This document shows positions 21,901-29,658 of a stretch of 33,070 nucleotides of DNA, piece by piece. Where the stretch lies: positions 1-33,070 of the forward strand of contig JAFUSC010000168.1 of NCBI GenBank assembly GCA_017467705.1, in the 5' to 3' direction. This DNA comes from Prevotella sp. (GTDB lineage Bacteria; Bacteroidota; Bacteroidia; Bacteroidales; Bacteroidaceae). Position numbers and translations under genes: made by a program. Numbering within the stretch: the stretch's first letter is position 1; each line of letters begins with the position of its first letter. Below the pieces are notes generated by a model. That model did no database searches and was not told where the DNA came from. It saw only the letters and a program-made list of their open reading frames with translations.

Positions 21901-23670
21901 AACTCACTGCACTACAACTGGGATACCAACGGCGGACTGGGTGTTGACACCGACACTTCTGACGGAGACGGATCAGCCCTGAAGCTGTATAACAACGGCA
22001 ATTCTGCTGACGTGTTCTTCGTGCTGCCGAAGGTGAACCTGAATCCTGCCGGCAACCCGACGCTGATGTTCGACGTGAAAGCCGGTGTCGGTGTGGATAA
22101 GGTGATTGCCTACGGCGCTGTGGCCGGTGGCGAGGCTGTTGACTTGGCTGAGTTCAACGTTACCGACGAGTACACCACCGTCAAGGCTCCGCTGAACAGC
22201 ATCAAGGGTGGTGCCTACGCTTCAGTCGGTATCCGTGCTAACATCCCGACGGCAAGTCTCCAGCAGTATGAGGACTACGTGCTGATTGACAACATCAAGA
22301 TTGTTGACCTGTTGGAGTACAACCTGAACATCAACGTGACTGCACCCTCTAACGTGAATGTCGGTGAGACGGCTACCGTCAAGGCTACCGTTCGCAACGT
22401 GGGTGAGTTCGCAGCCAGCGGTTACACCGTTATCATCAAGGCTGGTGATAAGGAACTGCTCAACGAGACCGTCAACGAGGAACTGGCTTCGTTCGCAACG
22501 AAGGAACTGACCGCAGAGCTCGAGACCTCTATCTTCGACGAGGCTACATCTGTTGAGATTACTGCTTCCGTTGTTTATGCTAACGATCTCGACGAGGACG
22601 ACAACGAGGCTTCTGCCGTTGTTACGCTGAAGGCTTCTGCCGCTGCCGGTCCGTCGAACGTGGCTGCTGAGGAAGATGCAGAGAATCCCGGTAACATCAA
22701 CGTTACATGGAACGCTCCCGACAATGCTACTCAGGCTGTCGTTGAGGACTTCGCTTCTTACGAGAACGGTGCTGACGAGACGGGCGAACTGGGTGACTGG
22801 ACGCTCATCAACGCCAACGGCCACACGAAGGGCGGTATCTTCGAGGATGTCACTCTGGCCAGCGACGGTCAGGTGCGTGCATGGCAGGTATTCAACCTCG
22901 CTACATACGGTGGTGACAACTCTGCCTTCGCAGGTCCTGACGGAGACGTTGACAACAACTACCTGATCTCTACGTACAACCTTGAGGACAGTGCTTATCC
23001 CGGCAACGATGACTGGCTCATCTCACCCTCACTGCCCGGCGTGGCTCAGAGCGTCAGCTTCGACGTCAAGGCGTTCAACGACTACGGTCCGCAGACCTAT
23101 CAGGTGCTCTACTCTACCACCGACAACCAGCCCGAGAGCTTCACGCTCATCGAGGAGGTTGAGGACAATGGCAATGCTTGGAACAACGTAAGCTACAACC
23201 TGCCCGAGGGTACTACTTACTTTGCTATCCGCAACGTCACCGGTGGTGATTCCGGCTTCATCCTCGCTGTTGATAACATCACGTTCACCGTGGGCGGTGG
23301 TGAGGTTGACCACTACAACATCTACCTCGACGAGGAGCAGGTTGCTCAGGTCGGTGTTGACGGTGAGGAAATCACTGTCAATGCAGAGGCCCTGCACCGT
23401 GCTGCTGCTGCACTGAGCTACACCATCGCAGGTGTTGAGCCCGGTGAGCACAAGGTGGCTGTGACTGTGGTTTACACCAACGGTCAGGAGTCTTCACCTG
23501 TCGCAGCTGGTACGAACACCGTTGTTACGGGCATCGTCAAGCTCCTCATTGAGGGCCAGCCCGTTGACATCTACACCATCGATGGTAAGCTCGTACGTCA
23601 GCAGACGACGAACCTCAACGGCCTCAGTGGTGCTTACATCATCAACGGCAAGAAGGTGATCCTGAAGTGA
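18943..23670 (+). CDS. large T9SS-secreted adhesin-like protein with cleaved-adhesin domains
   Basis: The 1575-residue protein has a signal peptide (LVLLTALLLTLPSQAQ); translation may begin at 18943 or at the second Met at 18958. Two related beta domains (about 155-315 and 325-455) share WIKGT/WVKGT and GQ motifs. Then come repeated choice-of-anchor-J/cleaved-adhesin type domains (about 465-615, 620-755, 1000-1110 and 1260-1440), each with an NGDGTTW- or DDWL.SP-like segment, as in gingipain/HagA adhesins. There are fibronectin III-like stretches (about 765-870 and 880-975), a CARDB-like domain (about 1115-1235), and a T9SS type A tail (VDIYTIDGKLVRQ...NGKKVILK). It is expected on the cell surface. 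Codons are strongly biased, as in a well-expressed gene. A terminator follows. Confidence 0.85.
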   Translation: MEIKIMSKKITSVLVLLTALLLTLPSQAQIQNQAFTPVKKKAVTEMQGQRKTLKVKPADATVQANAAPARTAEEKKLSFLEEQYLIDKAAKEAETPAPAWNWAKQTAPKFVTKSDLIKPLNFRGNLASTHKVKPFVGNDITSAASNRAATTNAYGIITAPDEGESKFYTRAGTAYYASSNQVYSAAQSGTVEIVEAADGTVYIKDIISRYSQGTWVKGTKAGNTITVAAGQPVQYNANYSTTLGVYWGNYDESTDNGWNKQAGDITFTVDEAAGTISLVGSNQDLYVGIFWDDDDSFAGYGDYETVWTLDEGYVPPSEELVELPAGATVETWYREQTNATSTGSTAVTGDAKVAIVDNEVYISGMFTQFPDAWIKGTIEGTTVTFAGGQFIGYYGGTTPIWAFGTDGNALTDFTATYDAAAKSLVADNDLLANGAADRIYYLQWIEGLSLYAEQPAPAQIDELPYSNDFSDATLTKHFTVIDANGDGTTWGASSGSFAISYADANDDWLVSPAIKLVAGKKYHVALDSWVRSAGYPETFEVKAATEASAEALAAGTTVIASQAISNSAAQTFENNEFTVAETGYYYIGIHNTSYDAWAQYVDNFLIEAAPITAPYSADLTQAGAIDDFSVIDNNGDGTTWAWTATNGIYYSYNSNNAADDYLILPIKLEAGKNYNVVVTAAAAASSYPEKFEVVAGKTGTVAGLTTTVIPETTVDVTANTEYAGTLTTDEAGTYYVAIHATSAADMYQLRLKKLVIEVGAEPTAPAAVSDLAVTAGAEGALQATLTFTAPATAVNGSALSGTEDVKIYRDDALVNTLTAVAPGSAQTWTDTEVTTGTVTYYVVAANESGDGQKSQKVSVYVGEDQLADVENVVAAATPSSIAFSWNEATGLNGGYVDLANVEYNVWSLAIEAGYFGNYLVEDQILKTVTGETTATIDYDTMTGEQEYKYFGVSAANAAGETDPVTNYAYVLVGAPDELPIEENFTGNSLHYNWDTNGGLGVDTDTSDGDGSALKLYNNGNSADVFFVLPKVNLNPAGNPTLMFDVKAGVGVDKVIAYGAVAGGEAVDLAEFNVTDEYTTVKAPLNSIKGGAYASVGIRANIPTASLQQYEDYVLIDNIKIVDLLEYNLNINVTAPSNVNVGETATVKATVRNVGEFAASGYTVIIKAGDKELLNETVNEELASFATKELTAELETSIFDEATSVEITASVVYANDLDEDDNEASAVVTLKASAAAGPSNVAAEEDAENPGNINVTWNAPDNATQAVVEDFASYENGADETGELGDWTLINANGHTKGGIFEDVTLASDGQVRAWQVFNLATYGGDNSAFAGPDGDVDNNYLISTYNLEDSAYPGNDDWLISPSLPGVAQSVSFDVKAFNDYGPQTYQVLYSTTDNQPESFTLIEEVEDNGNAWNNVSYNLPEGTTYFAIRNVTGGDSGFILAVDNITFTVGGGEVDHYNIYLDEEQVAQVGVDGEEITVNAEALHRAAAALSYTIAGVEPGEHKVAVTVVYTNGQESSPVAAGTNTVVTGIVKLLIEGQPVDIYTIDGKLVRQQTTNLNGLSGAYIINGKKVILK

Positions 23671-23693
23671 GCATAAAGCGAAACTTGCTATAA

Positions 23694-23730
23694 AAAGAAA
23701 GGACGGCAATGCGCGCCGTCCTTTCTTTTT
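23694..23730 (+). terminator. intrinsic terminator after the adhesin-like gene
   Basis: aaagaaaggacggc (23694-23707) pairs perfectly with gccgtcctttcttt (23715-23728) around a 7-nt loop and runs into T's. It lies 24 nt after the stop. Confidence 0.9.
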
Positions 23731-23740
23731 CAATAAAAAA

Positions 23741-23772
23741 TTTGGATGGTACAGAAAGTTTTTGTACTTTTG
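23741..23772 (+). promoter_or_regulatory. Bacteroidetes promoter of the small membrane protein/C10 protease unit
   Basis: TTTG (23741-23744), 20 nt, TACTTTTG (23765-23772): perfect consensus spacing. No second promoter is seen before the protease gene at 24020, so both genes probably share it. Confidence 0.85.
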
Positions 23773-23870
23773 CACGTGCTAAGAAAATCGTGGACATGGC
23801 AAAGCAATAAAAATATGTGTCATATAAAGCATTTAGAAAGAGTAAAGAACTATAAATAGGAGGAAGTATT

Positions 23871-23975
23871 ATGGCTTTTATTGTATTAATGGCAATTACT
23901 GTTGTTTTCGGGTTTGCTGCATTAGCTTGGATGGAACATGATTCCAAGCATATAGACCATGCTGACCAATCGTAA
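23871..23975 (+). CDS. 34-residue single-span membrane protein
   Basis: ATG at 23871 is preceded by AGGAGG seven nt upstream, the clearest Shine-Dalgarno in the window. The 34-residue product has one hydrophobic helix (residues 2-20, AFIVLMAITVVFGFAALAW) and a charged His/Asp-rich tail (MEHDSKHIDHADQS), with TAA at 23973. It lies 99 nt downstream of a perfect promoter and 44 nt before the C10 protease. I do not know the family; it may assist a membrane complex, or act in cis as a leader for the protease gene. The coding call rests on ribosome site, promoter and amphipathic design. Confidence 0.65.
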   Translation: MAFIVLMAITVVFGFAALAWMEHDSKHIDHADQS

Positions 23976-24019
23976 ATAGAAAGTAGACTGTACCAAAAGA
24001 AACTTAACTAACAATAAGA

Positions 24020-26527
24020 ATGAGAACAAATCGAATGATTCTGACAGCTGCTGCCTGCCTGTTGACCCTGGCAGCCGCAGCTGCACCGCGCCCGAAGGCG
24101 CAGATGAAACAGGCTGCCGTCAAGGCTATTAATGAACAGCGCGCCATGAAGCGCATGGCTCCGCGGCAGGCTGCTGAACTCCAGACGCTGAAGTCTGCAA
24201 CTGGTTATGAGATTATGGGTTTTGAGACGGGCGGCTTTGCCGTCGTTTCGACGGATGATCTGGCGCCCGAAGTGCTGGGCGTTTCCACGGCGAAGTATTC
24301 GCAGGGAGCTAACACTAACTTCCAGTGGTGGCTCAACGCGGTGAACGAGGCCGTCAACTACGCCGTGTCAAATAACATTCAGCTGACTCCGGTGGCTCCT
24401 GACCCCGCTCTTTATCCCACGCAGGTGGGCCCGCTGCTCACCACGACATGGGACCAGCTGGAACCGTACAACATCCTGTTGCCGCCGGCAGGTGGCGGAC
24501 GCTGCTACACCGGTTGCGTGGCTACGGCCATGGCACAGGTGCTGAACTATTTTAAGGTGCCCGAACACGGCATCGGCGAACGCACCATCTACTACGGCAG
24601 CTCACCCGTCACGGCTAACTTCGCTGACGATTATTACGACTGGGACAACATGCTCGACAGCTACGACTACGGTTACACTGACGAGCAGGCTATGGCTGTG
24701 GCTGTGCTGATGCGCGACTGCGGCGTGGCTGCTAACATGGAGTACGGCGGCTCGGCAGAAGGCGGCAGCGGTGCTTACTCGCAGGATGCTGCCGAGGGTC
24801 TGCGCACTTACTTCGGCTTCGATGAGGCTGTATGCTATGAGCGCGACAACTACTACGGCACCAAGTACTACACCGACGAGGAGTGGATGGACATGGTGTT
24901 CCGCGCACTGAGCGAGGACGGCCCCATCTACTACGGTGGTGCTGACTCATGGCAAGGCGGACACGCCTTCGTGCTGCATGGCTACAATGCTGCCGGCTTG
25001 GTCTACGTGAACTGGGGATGGAGCGGTGAAGATGATGGTTACTACGACATCTCGCTGCTGAATCCCGGCTATTATCAGTTCAGCATCGGTCAGGACATGA
25101 TTATCGGTGTGCGTGGTGAGCGTCGTGAGCTCGTGGATAAGGAGCTGGAACTGACCGCCCCGGGTACGCTGAGCACTCAGATTGCTGACGAAGAGTTCGG
25201 CTACGTCGGAACGCTGAAGCTCACCGGCGCCATCAACTCCAGCGACCTGCTCTATCTGCGTAAGCTCGCCGGCGTTGACGAATACAATGAGAAGACCGAC
25301 GGTTATCTGCATGAGCTTGACCTGTCAGAGGCTACTATCGTGGAAGGTGGCAATCCCTACCTCATTGACGGCAGCCGCCGACTGGTCACCACGACGAACG
25401 AACTGCCTGAGCGTGCCTTCTACGGCTGCAAGCAGCTGCGCTCGCTGAAACTTCCCGCAGGACTGCGCCACATCGGCGACGGTGCTTGGGCACTCACGCC
25501 TGCATTGTCTGCGTTCGAGCTGGGCACACCTGCTGCTGACGCTGACTTCACCATTGACGAGAACGGACTGGTGTGGAACGCCGCTGATGCTACCGACCTG
25601 ATTACCGTGCTGCCGGGCACGAACGGCGAGCTGTCGTTGCCGAAGGGCACCGTCACGCTGCACGACTATGCACTGTCTGGCCGTACGGGACTGACCAAGG
25701 TCGTCCTGCCCGCCAGCGTGACAACCATCGGACGTGAGGCTTTCCGCAGTGCATCGGGTCTTTCCGAACTGCGTGTCGGCTCGAAGGATGTTCCTGAACT
25801 GACGGGCGCCGACGTGTTTACCGGTGTGTCAGCCGTGAATTGCGTGCTCTACGTGCCCAGCGGCACCAAGACGAAGTATGCACAGAAGGCACAGTGGAAA
25901 GACTTTGTCAACGTGATGGAGTTCGGCACCACGTTCAAGGTGCGCAATACCATCCGTTACTACGGACAGGAGAATCCCGAGTTTACCTATAAGATGGAAG
26001 GCGACTGGGTTGAGGGTGTGCCCGAACTGACATGCGAGGCTACGCCGACATCACCTGCCGGACGATATCCCATCTACATCTCTATGGGCACCATCACCGA
26101 CGAGACCGTTGACCTGGTTGACGGCTACCTCATCGTGCAGAAGGTGAAGGCTACGGCCACTGTGGAGAACGCTACCCGCGAGGCAGGACAGGCTAACCCC
26201 GAGTTCACGCTGACCTTCGACGGACTGGTGAACGACGAGACCGTGCCTGTATGGATCACTGAGCCCGTGTTCACCGTCGAGGCTGACGAGACATCAGCCC
26301 CCGGCGAGTATCCCATCACCGTGACAGCCGTTGCTGAGAGCTACGAGCTGACGTTCGTTGCCGGCGTGCTCACCGTCACCGAGTCCACCACGGGCATTGG
26401 CGCTGCGCTAAATGATAACGTAGAAATGACAAATGATAACGTTATCTACGACCTGCAAGGCCGCCGCGTGGAGTCACCCACCAAGGGTGTCTATATCCGC
26501 AACGGTAAAAAGGTTGTGATTAAGTGA
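24020..26527 (+). CDS. C10-family cysteine protease (interpain/SpeB-like), T9SS cargo
   Basis: The 835-residue protein has a signal peptide (RMILTAAACLLTLAAAAA), a Spi-like propeptide (about 25-135), and the C10 catalytic domain (about 136-367) with Cys166 in GCVATAMAQ, His315 in GGHAFVLHGYN, and Asn331-Trp332 in YVNWGWSGEDDG; all catalytic residues of streptopain are present. After it follow BspA-like leucine-rich repeats (about 430-620), two MBG-type beta domains each with N-P-E-F (about 640-800), and a T9SS-like tail (IYDLQGRRV...NGKKVVIK). It is expected to be a secreted or surface-anchored protease with a host or food protein as target. Residues about 798-809 come from a heptamer array. 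A terminator follows at 26555. Confidence 0.9.
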   Translation: MRTNRMILTAAACLLTLAAAAAPRPKAQMKQAAVKAINEQRAMKRMAPRQAAELQTLKSATGYEIMGFETGGFAVVSTDDLAPEVLGVSTAKYSQGANTNFQWWLNAVNEAVNYAVSNNIQLTPVAPDPALYPTQVGPLLTTTWDQLEPYNILLPPAGGGRCYTGCVATAMAQVLNYFKVPEHGIGERTIYYGSSPVTANFADDYYDWDNMLDSYDYGYTDEQAMAVAVLMRDCGVAANMEYGGSAEGGSGAYSQDAAEGLRTYFGFDEAVCYERDNYYGTKYYTDEEWMDMVFRALSEDGPIYYGGADSWQGGHAFVLHGYNAAGLVYVNWGWSGEDDGYYDISLLNPGYYQFSIGQDMIIGVRGERRELVDKELELTAPGTLSTQIADEEFGYVGTLKLTGAINSSDLLYLRKLAGVDEYNEKTDGYLHELDLSEATIVEGGNPYLIDGSRRLVTTTNELPERAFYGCKQLRSLKLPAGLRHIGDGAWALTPALSAFELGTPAADADFTIDENGLVWNAADATDLITVLPGTNGELSLPKGTVTLHDYALSGRTGLTKVVLPASVTTIGREAFRSASGLSELRVGSKDVPELTGADVFTGVSAVNCVLYVPSGTKTKYAQKAQWKDFVNVMEFGTTFKVRNTIRYYGQENPEFTYKMEGDWVEGVPELTCEATPTSPAGRYPIYISMGTITDETVDLVDGYLIVQKVKATATVENATREAGQANPEFTLTFDGLVNDETVPVWITEPVFTVEADETSAPGEYPITVTAVAESYELTFVAGVLTVTESTTGIGAALNDNVEMTNDNVIYDLQGRRVESPTKGVYIRNGKKVVIK
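26411..26445 (+). repeat. short heptamer array inside the C10 protease gene
   Basis: Units aatgata, acgtaga, aatgaca, aatgata, acgttat at a 7-nt period, just before the sorting tail. They encode NDNVEMTNDNV in frame. Confidence 0.65.
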
Positions 26528-26554
26528 GCAGTTTATTGATTGCATTTTAAATAC

Positions 26555-26595
26555 AAAGGACGGAGAACCGGACATCAGGCTCTCCGTCTTTTTTA
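26555..26595 (+). terminator. intrinsic terminator after the C10 protease gene
   Basis: Left arm aaaggacggagaacc (26555-26569) pairs with ggctctccgtctttt (26578-26592), with one G.T and one mismatch, and runs into a T tract. It lies 27 nt after the stop. Confidence 0.85.
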
Positions 26596-26597
26596 GT

Positions 26598-26717
26598 GTC
26601 CCGCATCGAACAGGTGCATGTCCCGCATCGGACAGAGTTATGTCCTGCCTAAGTCATAGTTAGGTGCCGCCTAACTCCCCTTTAGGTACCGCCTAACTCA
26701 TGCTCAGGTGCCGCCTT
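26598..26717. repeat. direct repeats GTCCCGCATCG and TTAGGTGCCGCCTAA
   Basis: gtcccgcatcgaacag (26598-26613) recurs as gtcccgcatcggacag (26620-26635). It is followed by ttaggtgccgcctaactc, ttaggtaccgcctaactc and caggtgccgcc. The second motif is near-palindromic. No gene lies here. Confidence 0.75.
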
Positions 26718-26761
26718 TTGTTGTGGGCGGTTGGCTTCGTCGGGCTGATGTTTTTATGTTC

Positions 26762-26800
26762 GTTGTTGGTGGCTTTATATATATATCAGCCACCAACAAC
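26762..26800. other. perfect 13-bp inverted repeat with an AT loop
   Basis: gttgttggtggct (26762-26774) pairs exactly with agccaccaacaac (26788-26800); the loop contains alternating TATATATA. No T-run follows on the plus strand, so this is not a classical terminator there. Confidence 0.75.
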
Positions 26801-26919
26801 AAACAAAAAACTACATCTGCCGTGGCAAATCTGCAATGTCCTTGAAATATTTTGAAATATTTTAGTATTAAAAACATTTAAATTCTGTGGTAATCAGTGT
26901 GAATAATTGGAAAATTTAG

Positions 26920-26927
26920 TACCTTTG
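26920..26927 (+). promoter_or_regulatory. -7 box of the TPR-ribH-recF operon
   Basis: TACCTTTG at 26920-26927 matches TAnnTTTG, 39 nt before the TPR gene. No TTTG is visible at the normal -33 distance. Confidence 0.6.
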
Positions 26928-26966
26928 CAGCCGATTTATGCACGAACATTAAATAATCAAAGAATA

Positions 26967-27638
26967 ATGGCAAACAAAAATGCACAAAACAACGCTCAGC
27001 AGAATGAGACGTTGAACAAATCAGAAGCCTTCTTCCTGAAATACAAGAAGGAAATTATCGGTGGCGTTATCGCTGTCATAGCTATCATCGCCATCTGGGC
27101 ACTGCTCCAGACCTTTGTCTTCGGTCCTCGCAGCGAGAGCCAGAAATATGAGATGTCGAAGGCTCAGACGCTCTTCGCCAATGACCAGATCAAGCAGGCA
27201 TTGGGCGGTGACAGTCTTGGAGCCAAGGGCTTCACACAGCTTGCTGACGAACTGAGCGGCGAGAACGCTAATCTGGCTAACCTCTATGCCGGACTGGCTT
27301 GCGTCGAAGAAGAGAAGTGGGAAGAGGCTGCGAAGTATCTGGAGAAGTTTGACGACTGCGGTGACAACATGGTTAGCCCCGCTGCCGAAGGTGCACTGGG
27401 CAATGTCTACGCTCACCTGAACAAGCTGGACGAGGCTGTGAAGCACCTGAAGCATGCTGCCGAGCGTGCTGACAACAACTCGCTGTCGCCCACGTTCCTC
27501 ATTCAGGCTGGTGAGATTCTGGAAAGCCAGAACAAGAAGGCTGAGGCACTGGAGCTCTACAAGCAGGTGAAGGAAAAGTACTTCAACTCCATGCAGTACC
27601 AGACTATCGACGCCTACATTGAGCGGGCAAGCAACTAA
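26967..27638 (+). CDS. tetratricopeptide repeat membrane protein
   Basis: The 223-residue protein starts at [11 protein letters not shown] (26967), just after the promoter; the longer open frame upstream would begin before the -7 box. It has a Gln/Asn-rich N-terminus, one membrane helix (about 33-52, [20 protein letters not shown]), and then TPR-like units such as [38 protein letters not shown] and [20 protein letters not shown]. This is the single-span TPR protein that precedes ribH in many Bacteroidetes, with a YfgM-like shape. It probably acts in protein-protein contacts in the envelope. It precedes ribH by 19 nt. Confidence 0.85.
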   Translation: MANKNAQNNAQQNETLNKSEAFFLKYKKEIIGGVIAVIAIIAIWALLQTFVFGPRSESQKYEMSKAQTLFANDQIKQALGGDSLGAKGFTQLADELSGENANLANLYAGLACVEEEKWEEAAKYLEKFDDCGDNMVSPAAEGALGNVYAHLNKLDEAVKHLKHAAERADNNSLSPTFLIQAGEILESQNKKAEALELYKQVKEKYFNSMQYQTIDAYIERASN

Positions 27639-27657
27639 ACCTCAGTTACACACGACT

Positions 27658-28128
27658 ATGGCAACTAAGAATCTGTCGGATTACAACGCGGCGAAGGTTC
27701 CCGATGCATCGAACATGACTTTCGGCATCGTTGTGTCTGAATGGAATTCCGAAATAACCGGCGCGCTTCTCGATGGTGCTGTGAGCACCCTCGAGAAGCA
27801 TGGCGCTTTGCCTGAGAACATACACGTGAAGACCGTGCCGGGCTCGTTTGAGCTCATCTACGGTGCTCACCAGATGACACTCAACGATGGCTACGATGCC
27901 ATCATCATTCTTGGCAGTGTCATACGTGGCGAGACGCCCCACTTTGACTACATCTGTCAGGGTGTGACTGCCGGCATAGCCCGTCTGAACGCTACATCGA
28001 ACATTCCCGTCATCTTCGGGCTGCTGACCACTGACACGCTGCAGCAGGCGCAGGACCGCGCCGGCGGCAAGCTTGGAAACAAGGGCGACGAGTGTGCCGT
28101 GGATGCCATCAAGATGGCTAAGTTCTGA
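27658..28128 (+). CDS. ribH: 6,7-dimethyl-8-ribityllumazine synthase
   Basis: The 156-residue enzyme condenses 5-amino-6-ribitylamino-uracil with 3,4-dihydroxy-2-butanone-4-phosphate in the last but one step of riboflavin synthesis, and forms pentamers or 60-mer shells in the cytoplasm. Visible motifs are FGIVVSEWN, the substrate loop KTVPGSFEL, and [12 protein letters not shown] with the catalytic His95. The length is normal. The ATG at 27658 is chosen over the longer frame because MATKN begins after the TPR stop. Its TGA overlaps the recF ATG by one base (TGATG), so recF is translationally coupled. Confidence 0.95.
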   Translation: MATKNLSDYNAAKVPDASNMTFGIVVSEWNSEITGALLDGAVSTLEKHGALPENIHVKTVPGSFELIYGAHQMTLNDGYDAIIILGSVIRGETPHFDYICQGVTAGIARLNATSNIPVIFGLLTTDTLQQAQDRAGGKLGNKGDECAVDAIKMAKF

Positions 28129-29306
28129 TGATACTCAGCAAGCTGTCCATATTAAACTACAAGAACATTGCCGAAGCCACGCTTGAGCTGTCGCCCAAGC
28201 TGAACTGCTTGATCGGCCGCAACGGGGTGGGGAAGACCAACGTACTCGATGCGGTCTATTTTCTTTCGTTCTGCCGCAGCATGCACACCTCCGTTGATTC
28301 GCAGGTGATGCGCCATGAGGCAGATTTTTTTATGATTGAAGGGACTTATGAGCCTTATAGGTCTTATGAGTCTTATGAGACCCATACGGCTGATGGGGCT
28401 AATAGTTCTGATGCCCTGACTATTTCGTGCGGCATGAAGCGTGGCACGAAAAAGCACTTCAAGCGCAACAAGAAGGAATACAAACGGCTGTCTGAGCACA
28501 TCGGGCTCATTCCGCTCGTGGTGGTGTCGCCTAACGACACGATGCTCATTGACGGTACGGGCGAGGAGCGGCGGAGGCTGATGGACATGACCATAGCGCA
28601 GTATGACCGCAGCTACATGGAGGCGCTGGGACGCTACAACAAGGCGTGGCAACAGCGCAACACGTTGTTGAAGCTGGAGGACCGTGAGCCTGACCCCGAC
28701 GTGATGGCCATTCTGGAAGAACAGATGGCGCAGGAGGGTGAGACCGTCTACAGGAAGCGCGCTGCGTTCATCGATGAGCTGACGCCTGTGTTCCAGCATT
28801 ATTATCAGGTGATTTCGCAACAGCACGAGCAGGTGGCCTTGCGCTATGTGTCGCACTGTCAGCGTGGCCCGCTGCTTGAGGTCATACAGCGTGACCGTGC
28901 GAAGGACCGTGCCGTAGGCTACTCGCTGCACGGCGTGCATCGTGACGATCTGGAGTTCACGCTTGGCGACCATCCCATGCGCCGCGAGGGTTCGCAGGGG
29001 CAGAACAAGACCTACGTCATTGCGCTCAAGCTGGCGCAGTTTGATTTCCTGAAGCGCACAGCCTCGCATACGACGCCGCTGCTGTTGCTTGACGACATCT
29101 TCGACAAGCTCGATGCCCATCGCGTGGAGCAGATTGTGCAGCTGGTCTCAGGCAGTGCCTTCGGGCAGATATTCATCACGGACACCAACCGTGAGCATCT
29201 GGACCAGATGTTACAGAACGCCTCGTTCGACTACAAGATATTCGAAGTCGATGATGGGGAGGTGAGGTTGAAAGTTGAAAATTTAAAGTTGAAAGTTGAA
29301 AGTTGA
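28128..29306 (+). CDS. recF: DNA replication/repair protein RecF, with two repeat insertions
   Basis: The 392-residue SMC-like ATPase loads RecA at gaps with RecO/RecR. Motifs are the Walker A G30-T37 (GRNGVGKT), the ABC signature region EGSQGQNK, and Walker B LLLLDDIFDKLDAHR. Compared with the usual 360-370 residues it is longer by two insertions: residues about 72-96 (TYEPYRSYESYETHTADGA) come from 9-nt units, and the end EVRLKVENLKLKVES comes from a heptamer array that also contains the TGA stop. Both places are outside the ATP motifs. It overlaps ribH by one base and is followed by dciA 61 nt on. Confidence 0.93.
   Translation: MILSKLSILNYKNIAEATLELSPKLNCLIGRNGVGKTNVLDAVYFLSFCRSMHTSVDSQVMRHEADFFMIEGTYEPYRSYESYETHTADGANSSDALTISCGMKRGTKKHFKRNKKEYKRLSEHIGLIPLVVVSPNDTMLIDGTGEERRRLMDMTIAQYDRSYMEALGRYNKAWQQRNTLLKLEDREPDPDVMAILEEQMAQEGETVYRKRAAFIDELTPVFQHYYQVISQQHEQVALRYVSHCQRGPLLEVIQRDRAKDRAVGYSLHGVHRDDLEFTLGDHPMRREGSQGQNKTYVIALKLAQFDFLKRTASHTTPLLLLDDIFDKLDAHRVEQIVQLVSGSAFGQIFITDTNREHLDQMLQNASFDYKIFEVDDGEVRLKVENLKLKVES
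28343..28414 (+). repeat. nonamer array inside recF
   Basis: Units gacttatga, gccttatag, gtcttatga, gtcttatga, then the more degenerate gacccatac, ggctgatgg, ggctaatag, ttctgatgc: eight at a 9-nt period, 72 nt in all. They encode an aromatic/acidic loop (YEPYRSYESYET). Confidence 0.8.
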
Positions 29307-29322
29307 AAATTGAGAGTTGAAA
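29267..29322. repeat. heptamer array at the 3' end of recF
   Basis: Eight exact 7-nt units: gttgaaa six times, with atttaaa and attgaga variants. The recF stop TGA (29304-29306) is inside the sixth unit. The array continues 16 nt beyond the stop. Confidence 0.93.
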
Positions 29323-29367
29323 GTCAACGAAGTTAGAGTTATAATTCGTAATTCGTAAATAAAGAAG

Positions 29368-29658
29368 TTGTTTAAGCGTGATGTAAAACAAGTCAGTGAG
29401 CTCATTCTTCGTACGCTGCGCGTGCAAGGACTGGAGACGCCGCTGCTGCAGAAGCGGCTGGTGGATGCGTGGCCGGTGGTTGCCGGTCCCGTCATTGCGC
29501 GTTACACCGCTGATGCCGTCATCCGCAACCAGACGCTCTATGTGCATCTGCTGAGTCCGGCGCTGCGCACGGAACTTAGCATGCGCCGTCAGGAGCTGGT
29601 GCAGCAGCTCAATGCCTACGTGGGCGCACAGGTGATTGCCGATGTGCGTTTTAACTGA
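29368..29658 (+). CDS. dciA: DUF721 protein, DciA-like helicase loader, with TTG start
   Basis: The 96-residue protein is a DUF721/DciA family member: FKRDVKQVSELILRTLRVQ at the N-terminus, then the conserved WPVVAGPVIARYTADAVIRN and LYVHLLSPALRTELSM. DciA loads or helps the replicative helicase DnaB in most bacteria lacking DnaC. No ATG exists in frame before the conserved part, so the TTG at 29368, preceded by AAAGAAG, is taken as start. It follows recF, the common Bacteroidetes order. Its last 8 nt overlap the end of the opposite-strand cyclo-ligase gene. Confidence 0.85.
   Translation: MFKRDVKQVSELILRTLRVQGLETPLLQKRLVDAWPVVAGPVIARYTADAVIRNQTLYVHLLSPALRTELSMRRQELVQQLNAYVGAQVIADVRFN

Noticed and set aside
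26598..26717. Repeats as a replication origin or DnaA-box cluster
   Set aside because: No TTATNCACA boxes and no dnaA neighbour; recF nearby is part of a common Bacteroidetes operon and is not evidence for an origin.
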